This document shows, piece after piece, positions 25,855 through 34,936 of a DNA stretch of 64,000 nt. This stretch comes from an uncultured Caulobacter sp. GTDB lineage: Bacteria; Pseudomonadota; Alphaproteobacteria; Caulobacterales; Caulobacteraceae. The stretch covers positions 1 through 64,000 of the forward strand of contig CAJYMH010000014.1 of NCBI GenBank assembly GCA_913776195.1. Reading direction: 5' to 3'. Within the stretch, counting starts at the first letter, position 1. Each line of letters starts with the position of its first letter. The notes beneath the pieces were generated by a model. It worked only from the letters and a program-made list of their open reading frames with translations. It had not been told where the DNA came from and made no database searches. Both the position numbers and the translations under genes were made by a program.

Positions 25855-27222
25855 CTACAGCGGCAAGCGAACGCGCGCTGTCAGACCGCCTCCCGCACGG
25901 TTGTGCAGCGTCACGTCCCCGCCGTGCGACCGGGCGATCGAGCGCACCACCGCCAGACCCAAACCGATGCCGCCAGTCTCCCGGTTGCGGGACGGCTCGC
26001 CGCGATAGAACGGGTCGAACACCCGGTCCATCTCATGGGCGGATACGCCGGGGCCGTCATCCTCGATCTCGATGATCGCCGAGCCATCCTCGGCGAAGAC
26101 CCGGCCTCGCGCCGCGCCGCCGTACTTGATGGCGTTGTCCACGAGGTTGGAGACCAGACGCCGCAGGCCCAGCGGGTCGCCGTCGATGACGATGCGGTCC
26201 GTCCGCTCGACGCTGGCCTGTGCGCCCATCTCGGCGGCGTCGTCGAGCACGCTTTCGAGCAGGGATGTCAGCTCCAGCTTGGTGCGCTCGCCCTCACGCG
26301 TGGCGTCACGCACGAAGGTGATGGCGGCCGAGATCATCTCGTCCATCTGGTCGATTTCCGCCGCCAGTTTGCCGCGCAACTCTTCTGGCGCGCCTTCGAT
26401 ACGGAAGCGCAAGCGGGTGAGGGGCGTGCGCATGTCGTGGGCGATGGCGCCGATCATGGCGGTGCGGTCCTCAACATAGCTGCGCAGGCGCTGCTGCATC
26501 TGGTTGAAGGCGGTGGAGGCGGCCTTCACCTCGGCCGAACCCTTGAGGTCCAGCGGCGGAGCGCCCGGATCGCGCCCAAGGCGCTCGGCCGCGTCGGCGA
26601 AGGCGCTGATCGGCGCGGCCAGACGGCGAGCGAACAGCCAGACCAGAGGCGTCACCGCCAGGATCGACAGGCCCAGCACCAGCAAAAGCCGCGCTTGCCA
26701 TTCATCCGGACGGAAGGAGGGCTTGGGCTCGACCACCAGCCAGTGGCCGTCGGCCTGCTGGACGCCCAACTTGAAAGGTCCGACCAGAAAGTCTTCGTGT
26801 CGCAGCTCCGGCGGCGGGCCGCCCTTCTGCTCTTGCAGGGCGCGACGGATGCCGGGCGGGGGGGGACCTGGACGCAGCAGCAGGCGCCGCTGCATGCTGA
26901 TCTTCAGCACGATCCGCGAAGGATCCACGTCCATGGCGCGGCCGATCACCGCCTTCAGCTCGCTACGTCGGCGGCTCTGGCGCTGATCTGGAAACCCCTT
27001 GCTTCGCGTGCGCACGATCAGGGGGCGGCCGTCTCGGGTGTCCACTTCGCCCCTTGTGCGAACCGCCTGGGCGATTTCGCTGACCCGGTAGAATTCCGGC
27101 GTCGGCGGCGGCGACAGCAGGATTACGGCCACGCTGATCAACTGGGCGGCGATCAAGGTGAAGATCACCAGCCCGATGGTCTGCACAAACAGCGGCGTCG
27201 CGTAGACGTGACGGCGGCTCAT
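25855..27222 (-). CDS. Membrane sensor histidine kinase
   Basis: A 455-residue EnvZ-type kinase. TM1 is at about 12-33, a periplasmic sensor of about 140 residues rich in Arg and Pro follows, TM2 is at about 180-200, then a HAMP linker and HisKA with the phospho-acceptor His in AHDMRTPLTRLRF. The HATPase has the N-box NLVDNAIKYGG, the G1 box IEDDGPGV and GGIGLGLAVVRSI. The stimulus is unknown. The ATG overlaps the response-regulator stop (ATGA), so the two are co-translated. Confidence 0.93.
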   Translation of the reverse strand: MSRRHVYATPLFVQTIGLVIFTLIAAQLISVAVILLSPPPTPEFYRVSEIAQAVRTRGEVDTRDGRPLIVRTRSKGFPDQRQSRRRSELKAVIGRAMDVDPSRIVLKISMQRRLLLRPGPPPPGIRRALQEQKGGPPPELRHEDFLVGPFKLGVQQADGHWLVVEPKPSFRPDEWQARLLLVLGLSILAVTPLVWLFARRLAAPISAFADAAERLGRDPGAPPLDLKGSAEVKAASTAFNQMQQRLRSYVEDRTAMIGAIAHDMRTPLTRLRFRIEGAPEELRGKLAAEIDQMDEMISAAITFVRDATREGERTKLELTSLLESVLDDAAEMGAQASVERTDRIVIDGDPLGLRRLVSNLVDNAIKYGGAARGRVFAEDGSAIIEIEDDGPGVSAHEMDRVFDPFYRGEPSRNRETGGIGLGLAVVRSIARSHGGDVTLHNRAGGGLTARVRLPL

Positions 27223-27953
27223 GCGGTTCGCGTGACCTTGGGCGTGAACACATAGCCTTCCGAGCGGATGGTTCGGATGATCTCGCCGGCGCTGTCGTCC
27301 AGCTTGCGGCGCAGGCGGCTGATCTGCACGTCGATGGCCCGGTCGTAAGCGTCGGAATCCCGTCCCCGCGCCAGGTCCAGCAGCTGGTCGCGGTTCAGCA
27401 CGCGCTGCGGCCGGTCGATGAAGGCGCGCAGCAAGGTGAACTCGCCGCTCGACAGATTGATGATCACACCGTCGGGCGAGCGCAGGTCTCTGCGCACCAG
27501 ATCCAGACGCCAGCCGGCGAACTCGCAGGTCGCGCCAAGGGCGCTGTCTTCGGCCGGTCTCGGCTCTTGCCGGCGGCGCAGCACCGCGCGCACCCGGGCC
27601 AGCAGCTCACGCGGGTTGCACGGTTTAGGCAGATAATCATCGGCGCCCAGCTCGAGGCCGACGATGCGGTCGGTCTCCTCGCCCATGGCGCTCAGCATGA
27701 TGATCGATGGGCCGTCAGGCTGCGCGGACAGCTTGCGGCAAAGGGCCAGGCCGTCGTCGCCCGGCAGCATGACGTCCAGGATGATCAGGTCGGGCTTTTG
27801 ACCGGCCAAGGCCCGCTCCATCTCGATCCCGTCCCCGGCGGTCTCCACCACGTAGCCATGCTTGCCAAGGAAGTCTGACACCAGGTCGCGGATGCCGGGA
27901 TCGTCATCGACCACCAGGATCCGGGGTGAGGGATCGGTTCGGCTCATGTCCAT
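27219..27953 (-). CDS. OmpR-family response regulator
   Basis: About 244 residues. The receiver domain has the acidic pair in LVVDDDPG, phospho-acceptor Asp in LIILDVMLPG, and Lys in LPKPCNPRELLARV. The C-terminal winged helix has ITLLR-type LSSGEFTLLRAFIDRPQRVLNRDQLL and IDVQISRLRRKLDD. Start taken at 27953, after GAAGG; an upstream ATG at 27980 lacks a ribosome site. Partner of the overlapping kinase. The targets may include the EF-hand gene downstream, by position only. Confidence 0.93.
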   Translation of the reverse strand: MDMSRTDPSPRILVVDDDPGIRDLVSDFLGKHGYVVETAGDGIEMERALAGQKPDLIILDVMLPGDDGLALCRKLSAQPDGPSIIMLSAMGEETDRIVGLELGADDYLPKPCNPRELLARVRAVLRRRQEPRPAEDSALGATCEFAGWRLDLVRRDLRSPDGVIINLSSGEFTLLRAFIDRPQRVLNRDQLLDLARGRDSDAYDRAIDVQISRLRRKLDDSAGEIIRTIRSEGYVFTPKVTRTA

Positions 27954-28020
27954 CGCACCTTCATGCCATGTGGCTGTCACGTTCCGATTTCAGCTTCGAC
28001 ATAGAGCCGCAACGCTGCGG

Positions 28021-28689
28021 TCAGGCGCCCGCCAGCACCCGATCGGCCACATAGGGGTTGGACCGTCGCTCGGCCCCGAAGGTCGACATCGGCCCGTGAC
28101 CCGGCACGAACCGCACATCATCACCCAGCGGCCACAGCTTTTGGGTGATCGACGCGATCAGGTCGGCGTGATTGCCGCGTGGGAAGTCCGTCCGGCCGAT
28201 CGAGCCTTGGAACAGCACATCGCCCACCTGGGCGAAGCGCGCCTCGCGATGGAAGAAGATCACGTGGCCGGGGGTGTGGCCGGGGCAGTGGAACACCTCA
28301 AACTGGGTCTCGCCCAAGGTGACCACGTCGCCGTCGCCGAGCCACCGGTCAGGGACGAAGGCCCGCGCTTCGGGCATGCCCCAGCGCTCGCCGTTGGTGG
28401 TGATGTCGTCGATCCAAAACTGGTCGTCCGGGTGTGGGCCCTCGATAGGCACGCCGGTCTCCAGCTTCAGGGCGGCCGCCCCGCCGGCGTGGTCAAGGTG
28501 ACCGTGCGTGATCCAGATTTTCTCCAGGGTCAGACCCTGGTCCTCGATCGCCTTGCGCAGGCGCGGGACCTCGCCGCCGGGATCGATGATCGCCGCCTTC
28601 TTGGTCTTGGCGCACCAGACGATGGTACAATTTTGCTGAAGCGGCGTGACCGGTGCGATCACCGCGCGGATAGGGGGCTCGGAGCTCAT
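28021..28689 (-). CDS. Metallo-beta-lactamase-fold hydrolase (glyoxalase II-like)
   Basis: The 222-residue MBL protein has the metal-binding signature THGHLDHAGG (HxHxDH), further ligands at CPGHTPGH and VLFQGSIGRTDFPRGN, and the C-terminal FVPGHGP histidine. This set fits the YcbL/GloB-like group that hydrolyses thioesters such as S-lactoylglutathione. It lacks the C-terminal substrate domain of classical glyoxalase II, so the substrate is uncertain. Start chosen at MSSEPP because the nine upstream residues look non-native. Confidence 0.88.
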   Translation of the reverse strand: MSSEPPIRAVIAPVTPLQQNCTIVWCAKTKKAAIIDPGGEVPRLRKAIEDQGLTLEKIWITHGHLDHAGGAAALKLETGVPIEGPHPDDQFWIDDITTNGERWGMPEARAFVPDRWLGDGDVVTLGETQFEVFHCPGHTPGHVIFFHREARFAQVGDVLFQGSIGRTDFPRGNHADLIASITQKLWPLGDDVRFVPGHGPMSTFGAERRSNPYVADRVLAGA

Positions 28690-28713
28690 GGCCCCAACAT
28701 GGCGTGATGCGAC

Positions 28714-28745
28714 CAAAAGAAAAGGCCCAGGATTGCTCCTGGGCC
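28714..28745 (-). terminator. Rho-independent terminator after the amino-acid permease
   Basis: A perfect 9-bp stem (GGCCCAGGA / TCCTGGGCC, loop TTGC in plus orientation). On the minus strand it is followed by TTTTCTTTT, a classic U-tract. It lies 25 bp beyond the permease stop and before the MBL gene. Confidence 0.88.
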
Positions 28746-28770
28746 GATCCTTGAGGCTGGCGAAGGACGC

Positions 28771-30312
28771 TTAGTCCTTCGGCGCGCCGATCGCTTGCGC
28801 CTCGGTCGGCGGGGCGTCGGCGTCCAGTTCCGGAACGTCGACGACACCGCGACCCACATGGCTGTTGCGGAAGCCATAGGCGAAGTAGACCAGCAGGCCG
28901 ATGCCCGACCACACCGGGAACACCAGCTTGGCGGCCGGCGGCAGGAACATGAACAGCACGATGCAGCCGATGCCGGCGACCGGCGCCACGATCCAAACCA
29001 GCGGAGCGCGGAACGGACGGTGACGGTTCGGCTCGCGGATGCGCAGCAGCACCACGGTGATCGACACCGCCAAGAAGGCGAACAGCGTGCCGGAGTTGGA
29101 GATGTCCGCCAGCGAGCCGACCGGGAAGAAGGCGGCGGCGACCATCACGCCCACGCCGGTGACCATGGTCACCACGTGCGGCGTCTTGAACTTCGGATGC
29201 ACCTTGCTCAGCACCGCCGGCAGCAAGCCGTCGCGCGACATCACGAAGAACAGGCGCGTCTGACCGTAGACCATCATCAAGATGACCGAGGGCAGGGCCA
29301 AGAAGGCGGCCAGGCCCAGCAGGTTGCCGATCGACGGATAGCCGATCTCGCGCAGCACGTGGGCCAGGGCTTCCTTGGAGCAAACCAGCGGCTGCTGGGC
29401 GCCGGCGGCGATGCTGGCGCACTGATCGGCCAGGGCCCGCGAGCCCGGGGCCAGGTGCGTGACGCCGTCCGCGGCGAACAGCGGTTGGGCGCCGTAGGCG
29501 CCGATCGCGCCGCTGGCCACCAGGATGTAGAAGATGGTGCAGATGACCAGCGAGCCGATCAGGGCCAGCGGGACGTTGCGCTGCGGGTTCTTGGTTTCTT
29601 CAGCCGCCGTTGAGACGGCGTCGAAGCCCACATAGGCGAAGAAGATCGAGGCGGCGGCCCCGATGATCCCCGGCGTGCCCAGCGGGGCGAACGGCGCGAA
29701 GTTCTCCTCCTTCATCAGCGGCAGGGCCAGGATGATGAAGAGGGTGAGGGCGGTCACCTTGATGGCGACCAGCACGGCGTTGACCGTGGCGCTTTCGGTG
29801 GTGCCCACGACCAGCAGGCCGGTCACGGCCGCGGCGATGATGACCGCGGGCAGATTGATCACGCCGCCAGCGTAGGGTCCGTTGGCCAAGGCCGCGGGTA
29901 TGACGACGCCCACGGAATTCTCGAGCAGACCGACCAGATAGCCAGACCAGCCCACCGCCACGGCGCTGGCGGCCACGGCGTATTCCAAGATCAGGGCCCA
30001 GCCCACCAGCCAGGCGATGAACTCGCCCATGACCGCGTAGGAATAGGTGTAGGCGGAGCCGGAGACCGGCACCATCGCGGCGAGTTCGGAATAGCAGAGC
30101 GCCGCCACCGCGCAGACGAAGCCGGCGATGATGAACGAGATCAGCATCCCGGGACCGGCCTTTTGCGCCGCTTCGGCCGTCAAGACGAAGATGCCGGTGC
30201 CGATAATGCCGCCGATGCCAAGAAGAGTGAGCTGGAACAGGCCCAGCGAGCGATGAAGCGACTTCTTCTGTGCGGTCGCCAGAATCGCGTCGAGCGGCTT
30301 AACGCGCCACAT
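28771..30312 (-). CDS. APC-superfamily amino acid permease
   Basis: A 513-residue inner-membrane transporter with about 12-14 hydrophobic helices, starting MWRVKPLDAILATAQKKSLHRSLG. Helix 1 carries the substrate-binding GIGGIIGTGIFV motif, and SGSAYTYSYAVMGEFIAWLVGW follows in helix 3. It is closest in appearance to the cationic amino-acid/YfnA-type group. The ATG at 30312 is preceded by the excellent ribosome site GGAGG; an upstream ATG in frame adds 27 unlikely residues. It is followed by a strong terminator, so probably monocistronic. Confidence 0.9.
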   Translation of the reverse strand: MWRVKPLDAILATAQKKSLHRSLGLFQLTLLGIGGIIGTGIFVLTAEAAQKAGPGMLISFIIAGFVCAVAALCYSELAAMVPVSGSAYTYSYAVMGEFIAWLVGWALILEYAVAASAVAVGWSGYLVGLLENSVGVVIPAALANGPYAGGVINLPAVIIAAAVTGLLVVGTTESATVNAVLVAIKVTALTLFIILALPLMKEENFAPFAPLGTPGIIGAAASIFFAYVGFDAVSTAAEETKNPQRNVPLALIGSLVICTIFYILVASGAIGAYGAQPLFAADGVTHLAPGSRALADQCASIAAGAQQPLVCSKEALAHVLREIGYPSIGNLLGLAAFLALPSVILMMVYGQTRLFFVMSRDGLLPAVLSKVHPKFKTPHVVTMVTGVGVMVAAAFFPVGSLADISNSGTLFAFLAVSITVVLLRIREPNRHRPFRAPLVWIVAPVAGIGCIVLFMFLPPAAKLVFPVWSGIGLLVYFAYGFRNSHVGRGVVDVPELDADAPPTEAQAIGAPKD

Positions 30313-30445
30313 ATTTCCTCCAGAGAACTTTCGCAGCCCCCGCTGCGATTGGGGGCGACCGTGGCGGGTCGCCCGGTCCGGGTCAAGCGTCAAGCACGAA
30401 GGCGCCCCGCTTGGCGAGGGGGCGGGGGCCGTTTACAGGGCCTGC

Positions 30446-32887
30446 ATGCTTCCGATTGAAGAGGTATTGCCGAGATTGCAGGCGACGCTGCTCGATGCGT
30501 GCGCCGCCGTGCTTGTCGCGCCTCCCGGGGCGGGCAAGACCACGCGTGTTCCCTTAGCCCTTCTGGATCAGCCGTGGGTCGGGACGGGCAAGATCATCTT
30601 GCTGGAGCCCCGTCGACTAGCCGCCCGCGCCGCCGCCGAGCGCATGGCCCAGAGCCTGTCGCAACCCGTGGGCGAGACCGTCGGCTATCGCGTGCGCCTG
30701 CAATCGAAGGTCAGCGCAAGAACCCGCATCGAGGTGGTGACCGAAGGCGTCTTCACTCGGATGATTCTGGATGACCCCGGCCTGGACGGGGTGGCGGCCG
30801 TCTTATTCGACGAGTTCCACGAACGCAGCCTGGACGCCGACTTGGGCCTCGCCCTGGCGCGCGAAGCGCAAGGCCTGCTTCGTGAAGACCTGCGCGTCCT
30901 TGTCATGTCCGCCACGCTCGACGGCGCTCGCATCGCCGCTCATCTGGGCGACGCGCCGATCGTCGAGAGCCAGGGCCGGATGTTCGCGGTCGACACCCGC
31001 TATCTGGGCCGCGACGACCGGCTGCGTCTGGAGGAGCGCGTCGCCCGCGCTGTCGAGCGGGCTTTGCAAGAAGAGGGCGGCTCGGTTCTCGTCTTCCTGC
31101 CCGGCCAGGGGGAGATTCGCCGGGTCGAGACCCTGCTGAAGGACCGCCTGCGCCGGCCTGACGTGGACGTAGCGCCGCTTTATGGCGCGCTTGATCCGGC
31201 GGCGCAGGACCGCGCGATCGCGCCTTGCGCCCCCGGCCGGCGCAAGGTTGTGCTGGCCACATCCATCGCTGAGACCTCCTTGACCATCCAAGGCGTGCGC
31301 GTCGTCATCGACTGCGGTCTGGCCCGGGTTCCCCGCTTCGACCCGGCCAGCGGCCTGACCCGTCTCGACACCGTGCGCGTCAGCCGCGCCGCCGCCGACC
31401 AGCGCCGGGGCCGTGCGGGCCGCACTGAGCCTGGCGTCTGCTATCGCCTGTGGGACGAGGCGGAGACCCGCTCTTTGCCCGCCTTCGGTCGGCCGGAGAT
31501 TTTAGAGGCGGACCTCTCCAGCCTCGCCCTCGACCTTGCTCGGTGGGGCGCCCGCAACGCCGAGGGACTGACCTTCCTCGATCCGCCGCCAGCCGCCGCC
31601 TTCAACGAGGCGCGGGGTCTTCTGCGCCGCCTGAACGCCTTGGACGATGACGGCGCCCTAACCGCGCACGGCGAGCGCCTCGGCGACTTGCCGCTAGCGC
31701 CTCGCCTGGCCCACATGATCTTGCGCGCCGCCGCTTCCGGCCAGGCCGACCGCGCCGCCCTGGTCGCCGCCGTCCTGAGCGAACAGGCCCTGGGCGGCCG
31801 CGACGTTGATTTACGTCACCGGCTGGAAGCCTTGGGTCGTGACGGCGGCCCCCGGGCTCGCGACGCCAAGACGCTTGCTGCCCGCTGGGCCAGGGCGGCT
31901 GGCAAGACCTTGGGCGCCGCGCCGCTGGACGACGCCTTGCTGCTGGCCGAAGCCTATCCTGAGCGGGTCGCCCGGGCCCGTGGCCCGGCCGGCGAATTTC
32001 AGCTGGCCAACGGTCGCGGCGTCTATCTGGAGGCCACCGACGCCCTGGCGCGCGAGAAGTGGCTGGCCGTGGGCGAGCTTGGCGGCGGCGACGCTCGCGA
32101 TCGCATACTGCTGGCGGCGCCCCTGGACGAGGCGGCCCTGCGCGAGGCCTTCTTCGACCGCCTGGTGGCCGAGGATCGCCTTGAGCCTGACGCTAAAGGG
32201 CGCGTGCGCGCGCGTCGCTTGCTTCGCCTGGGCAAGCTGGTGATCGAGGAGCGGCTGATCGACAAGCCGGACCCCGCCATGATCGCCAAGGCGCTGATGG
32301 ACAAGGTGCGAAGCGAGGGACTTTCGGCCCTGAAGTTTGGCGAGGCATGCGAGGGCTTTCGCGCCCAGGCCGCCTTCCTGCGGGCGTTGGAGGACACCTG
32401 GCCCGATCTGTCGGACGAGGCGCTGATGGCGCGGCTGGACGACTGGTTGGCGCCGCTGCTTCCTGGCAAATCGTCCTTGGCGGACCTTTCGGACAACGCC
32501 TTGGCGGACGCCTTGAGGTCCCTCGTCCCTTGGGATGTGCAGCGCAGGATGGACGGCGCCGCGCCGTCGCGCTGGACCGCCCCCACCGGAAACGCCTTTC
32601 GGATCGACTACGCCGCAGACGGCGGCCCTCGCGTCGATGTCCGCGTCCAGGAGCTGTTTGGTCTTGCGGTCCATCCCAGTGTCGGGGGCGGGCGCGTGCC
32701 TTTGACCTTGGCGCTGCTGTCGCCCGCTCATCGCCCGATCCAGATCACCAAGGACCTGCCCGGCTTTTGGGCCGGGTCGTGGAAGGCGGTCAAAAGCGAG
32801 ATGAAGGGCCGCTACCCCCGTCACGTCTGGCCTGACGATCCGGCTAACGCCGCTCCAACCTCCAGGGCCAAGCCGCGGGGGACTTAG
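30446..32887 (+). CDS. hrpB: ATP-dependent helicase HrpB
   Basis: An 813-residue DEAH-box helicase. Motif I is APPGAGKTTRVPLALL, motif II is DEFHERS (DExH), motif III is MSATLDG, and motif VI is QRRGRAGRTEPGVCYRLW. The helicase-associated HA2 region follows, and the HrpB-specific C-terminal domain ends with HVWPDDPANAAPT, a pattern typical of this protein. It is thought to act on RNA or structured nucleic acid, though its cellular role in bacteria is poorly defined. Divergent from the permease. Confidence 0.93.
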   Translation: MLPIEEVLPRLQATLLDACAAVLVAPPGAGKTTRVPLALLDQPWVGTGKIILLEPRRLAARAAAERMAQSLSQPVGETVGYRVRLQSKVSARTRIEVVTEGVFTRMILDDPGLDGVAAVLFDEFHERSLDADLGLALAREAQGLLREDLRVLVMSATLDGARIAAHLGDAPIVESQGRMFAVDTRYLGRDDRLRLEERVARAVERALQEEGGSVLVFLPGQGEIRRVETLLKDRLRRPDVDVAPLYGALDPAAQDRAIAPCAPGRRKVVLATSIAETSLTIQGVRVVIDCGLARVPRFDPASGLTRLDTVRVSRAAADQRRGRAGRTEPGVCYRLWDEAETRSLPAFGRPEILEADLSSLALDLARWGARNAEGLTFLDPPPAAAFNEARGLLRRLNALDDDGALTAHGERLGDLPLAPRLAHMILRAAASGQADRAALVAAVLSEQALGGRDVDLRHRLEALGRDGGPRARDAKTLAARWARAAGKTLGAAPLDDALLLAEAYPERVARARGPAGEFQLANGRGVYLEATDALAREKWLAVGELGGGDARDRILLAAPLDEAALREAFFDRLVAEDRLEPDAKGRVRARRLLRLGKLVIEERLIDKPDPAMIAKALMDKVRSEGLSALKFGEACEGFRAQAAFLRALEDTWPDLSDEALMARLDDWLAPLLPGKSSLADLSDNALADALRSLVPWDVQRRMDGAAPSRWTAPTGNAFRIDYAADGGPRVDVRVQELFGLAVHPSVGGGRVPLTLALLSPAHRPIQITKDLPGFWAGSWKAVKSEMKGRYPRHVWPDDPANAAPTSRAKPRGT

Positions 32888-32900
32888 AACTCTGGAAACT

Positions 32901-33278
32901 ATGGTGAGCGACCTCGCCGTCGACCTGGCCGTTCTGGCAGGCGGCAAGACTCAGAGGAGGCTTGAGCACGAGGCGTACGGACGAGCTCGGCAGGCGCAGC
33001 AGGACAAACGCAAGCAAGCCGCGCGTTCAAGCCATATTGAGGAGCGTCGCGCCAAGGCGCTCGACGCCATTCTCATGGACATGGAAAGCCTGCATCGTCG
33101 TCGCCGTTTGCTCGACCTGTCCCACGCGGAGGAGTTGGAGGCGTCCGACCTTCGGGTGACGAGCTTCTTGGCTTGGGCGGCGGCCACACCGAAGGCCCGG
33201 ACCGCCGACTGTCGGACCACCCTCAGCCTTGATGGACCGCCCGCCGCCGTAACGAGAAGAATACGACGACAGCTGTGA
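32901..33278 (+). CDS. Hypothetical basic protein, possibly real
   Basis: A 125-residue Arg/Lys-rich, mainly helical frame with the high third-position GC of genuine genes until about codon 105, after which codon use degrades. It overlaps the convergent MFS gene by 56 bp. I recognise no domain. It starts 13 bp after hrpB stops with only a weak GGA ribosome site. Codon use and fit to the gap favour a gene, but the overlapped C-terminus is suspicious. Confidence 0.35.
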   Translation: MVSDLAVDLAVLAGGKTQRRLEHEAYGRARQAQQDKRKQAARSSHIEERRAKALDAILMDMESLHRRRRLLDLSHAEELEASDLRVTSFLAWAAATPKARTADCRTTLSLDGPPAAVTRRIRRQL

Positions 33279-34722
33279 CGAGCGTGATGGCGGCGAGACA
33301 CATCGTGAGCAGGCTGAAGGCGTTGCTGTAACCTTCAAGTAGCGCCGACGACGGAACTTCGGGCGCAAGCTCCAACGCGCTCGCCAAGTCGCCTGTCGCA
33401 AGCCGCTCCGCAATCAAAGGCGAGGTCGCGGGCTGCGAAACCAAGGGGGCGACCCGTGTCTGGGCCAGGCCGGTCAGCAGCGCCGTCGCCAGCGCCAGTG
33501 CGATCCCTTCACCGGCGACGCGAACGGTGCCGAAAATACCTGCGGCCATGCCGGCGCGCTCTTTTGGTACGACGCTGACAGCGAGCCCATCCATCAGGCC
33601 CCACGGAAAGCTTATCCCGACGCCGATGAGGAGAAGTGCGGGGACCAGGGCCGCGTTTCCGGCGCCGATTGGAACCAGGCCGAGCCACAAGACGCCGCCG
33701 CTGGTGATAAGCAGGCCAAGGCCGCAAAGCGTCGCCGGCGATATCCAGCGGGTCAGCGATCCTGCGAGCAGCGGAAACACGAGCAGGGGCGCGGACAAGG
33801 CGAGCATGGTCTGGCCGGCTTCCGAAGCGGACATCCCGTCAATTCCTACGAGCCGGATCGGAAGCAAAATAAGGAGGACGACGAACCCATAAGCGGGTGC
33901 GGCCGCCAGGAGCTGAACACCGACGAACTGCCGATAGCGAAACAGGTCGAGATCCAACATAGGCCGGGCGGTTCGCCGTTCGATGATGACGAACAGGAGT
34001 AAAAACACAGCCGACATCCCGAAGAAGGCGATGACAACCGGGTCGGACCACCCGCGGCCAGGGCCCTCGAGGATCGCCGTCGTCAGCAATGCGAGCGCTG
34101 CCGTGAAGCTTACGCTGCCCGGCCAGTCGACCGTTGTCGCATCCGGATCGCGCGACTCCGTCATAAAGGCCATGCCTATGATGAAGGCGATGACGTCGAA
34201 GGTTATGACCAGCGCGAAGATGCTTCGCCAGCCGAACATTTCGAACAGCCAGGCTGATGCGATCGGCGCGACCGAGAGACCGACCCCGAAGCTGATCCCC
34301 ACGAAGCTGAACGCCCGCAGACGCCCGGGACCGTCGAACTCCTGCGCCAGGACAGCCATACCGGCCGACATCGCGCCAGCGGCCATGACGCCTTCAGCTG
34401 CCCGGATCAGATTGAAGCTGGTCATGTCGGGCGAAAACGCGAGCATCATCGACAGCATCGCAAAGGCGCCCGTCGCGATGACGAACACCCGCTTTCGACC
34501 ATAACGGTCCGCCAGCGCCCCGGCGGCGAGAAGCAGGCTTCCAAACGTCAGCAGATAGGCGTTCGTCGCCCAGTTGATGGAAACCGGCGATCCGCCCAGC
34601 GCCGCACCTATGGTCGGCAGAGCGATTGTCGGTCCGGTAAATGCGAGCGGCATCGATGCGGAAGCAAGGCATACGGCCGCCAAGACCGCGGCGGAACGCC
34701 ATGTCGGAGGCGTGTTCTTCAT
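33223..34722 (-). CDS. MFS drug-efflux transporter, 14-helix DHA2 type
   Basis: The 499-residue protein has about 14 hydrophobic helices. The N-terminal pattern INWATNAYLLTFGSLLLAAGALADRYGRKRVF contains the motif A loop (GxxADRxGRK), and a second domain starts near residue 245. This resembles the EmrB/QacA group that exports toxic compounds by proton antiport. It is divergently arranged with the TetR regulator at 34937, the standard layout of a self-controlled efflux pump. Confidence 0.9.
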   Translation of the reverse strand: MKNTPPTWRSAAVLAAVCLASASMPLAFTGPTIALPTIGAALGGSPVSINWATNAYLLTFGSLLLAAGALADRYGRKRVFVIATGAFAMLSMMLAFSPDMTSFNLIRAAEGVMAAGAMSAGMAVLAQEFDGPGRLRAFSFVGISFGVGLSVAPIASAWLFEMFGWRSIFALVITFDVIAFIIGMAFMTESRDPDATTVDWPGSVSFTAALALLTTAILEGPGRGWSDPVVIAFFGMSAVFLLLFVIIERRTARPMLDLDLFRYRQFVGVQLLAAAPAYGFVVLLILLPIRLVGIDGMSASEAGQTMLALSAPLLVFPLLAGSLTRWISPATLCGLGLLITSGGVLWLGLVPIGAGNAALVPALLLIGVGISFPWGLMDGLAVSVVPKERAGMAAGIFGTVRVAGEGIALALATALLTGLAQTRVAPLVSQPATSPLIAERLATGDLASALELAPEVPSSALLEGYSNAFSLLTMCLAAITLVTAVVVFFSLRRRAVHQG

Positions 34723-34936
34723 TCTGTTCCAGCTTTCGGCGAGCTAGCGATTCCGCGGCTCGGTAGGCCCGTGAAAACGAGTCCGCACCGCGCCGCCGCG
34801 ACAAGCAGAACCGGCGCCGCCTGGTGCGCCCGGGCGGCATGCGTTCCACAAGTCATTGGCGCGACGATCCTGCGTCTTCTATTATTTAGGGAGCGCTATA
34901 TAACTTGGTTGAAATCGACGGCAAGGAATTTCTGTA
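34723..34936. promoter_or_regulatory. Divergent promoter region of the MFS/TetR pair
   Basis: The 214-bp gap includes an AT-rich stretch around 34877-34925 (CTATTATTTAGGGAGCGCT and following TATATAA), where both promoters and the TetR operator are expected. The central AGCGCT is palindromic, but no long symmetric site is clear. Confidence 0.4.
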
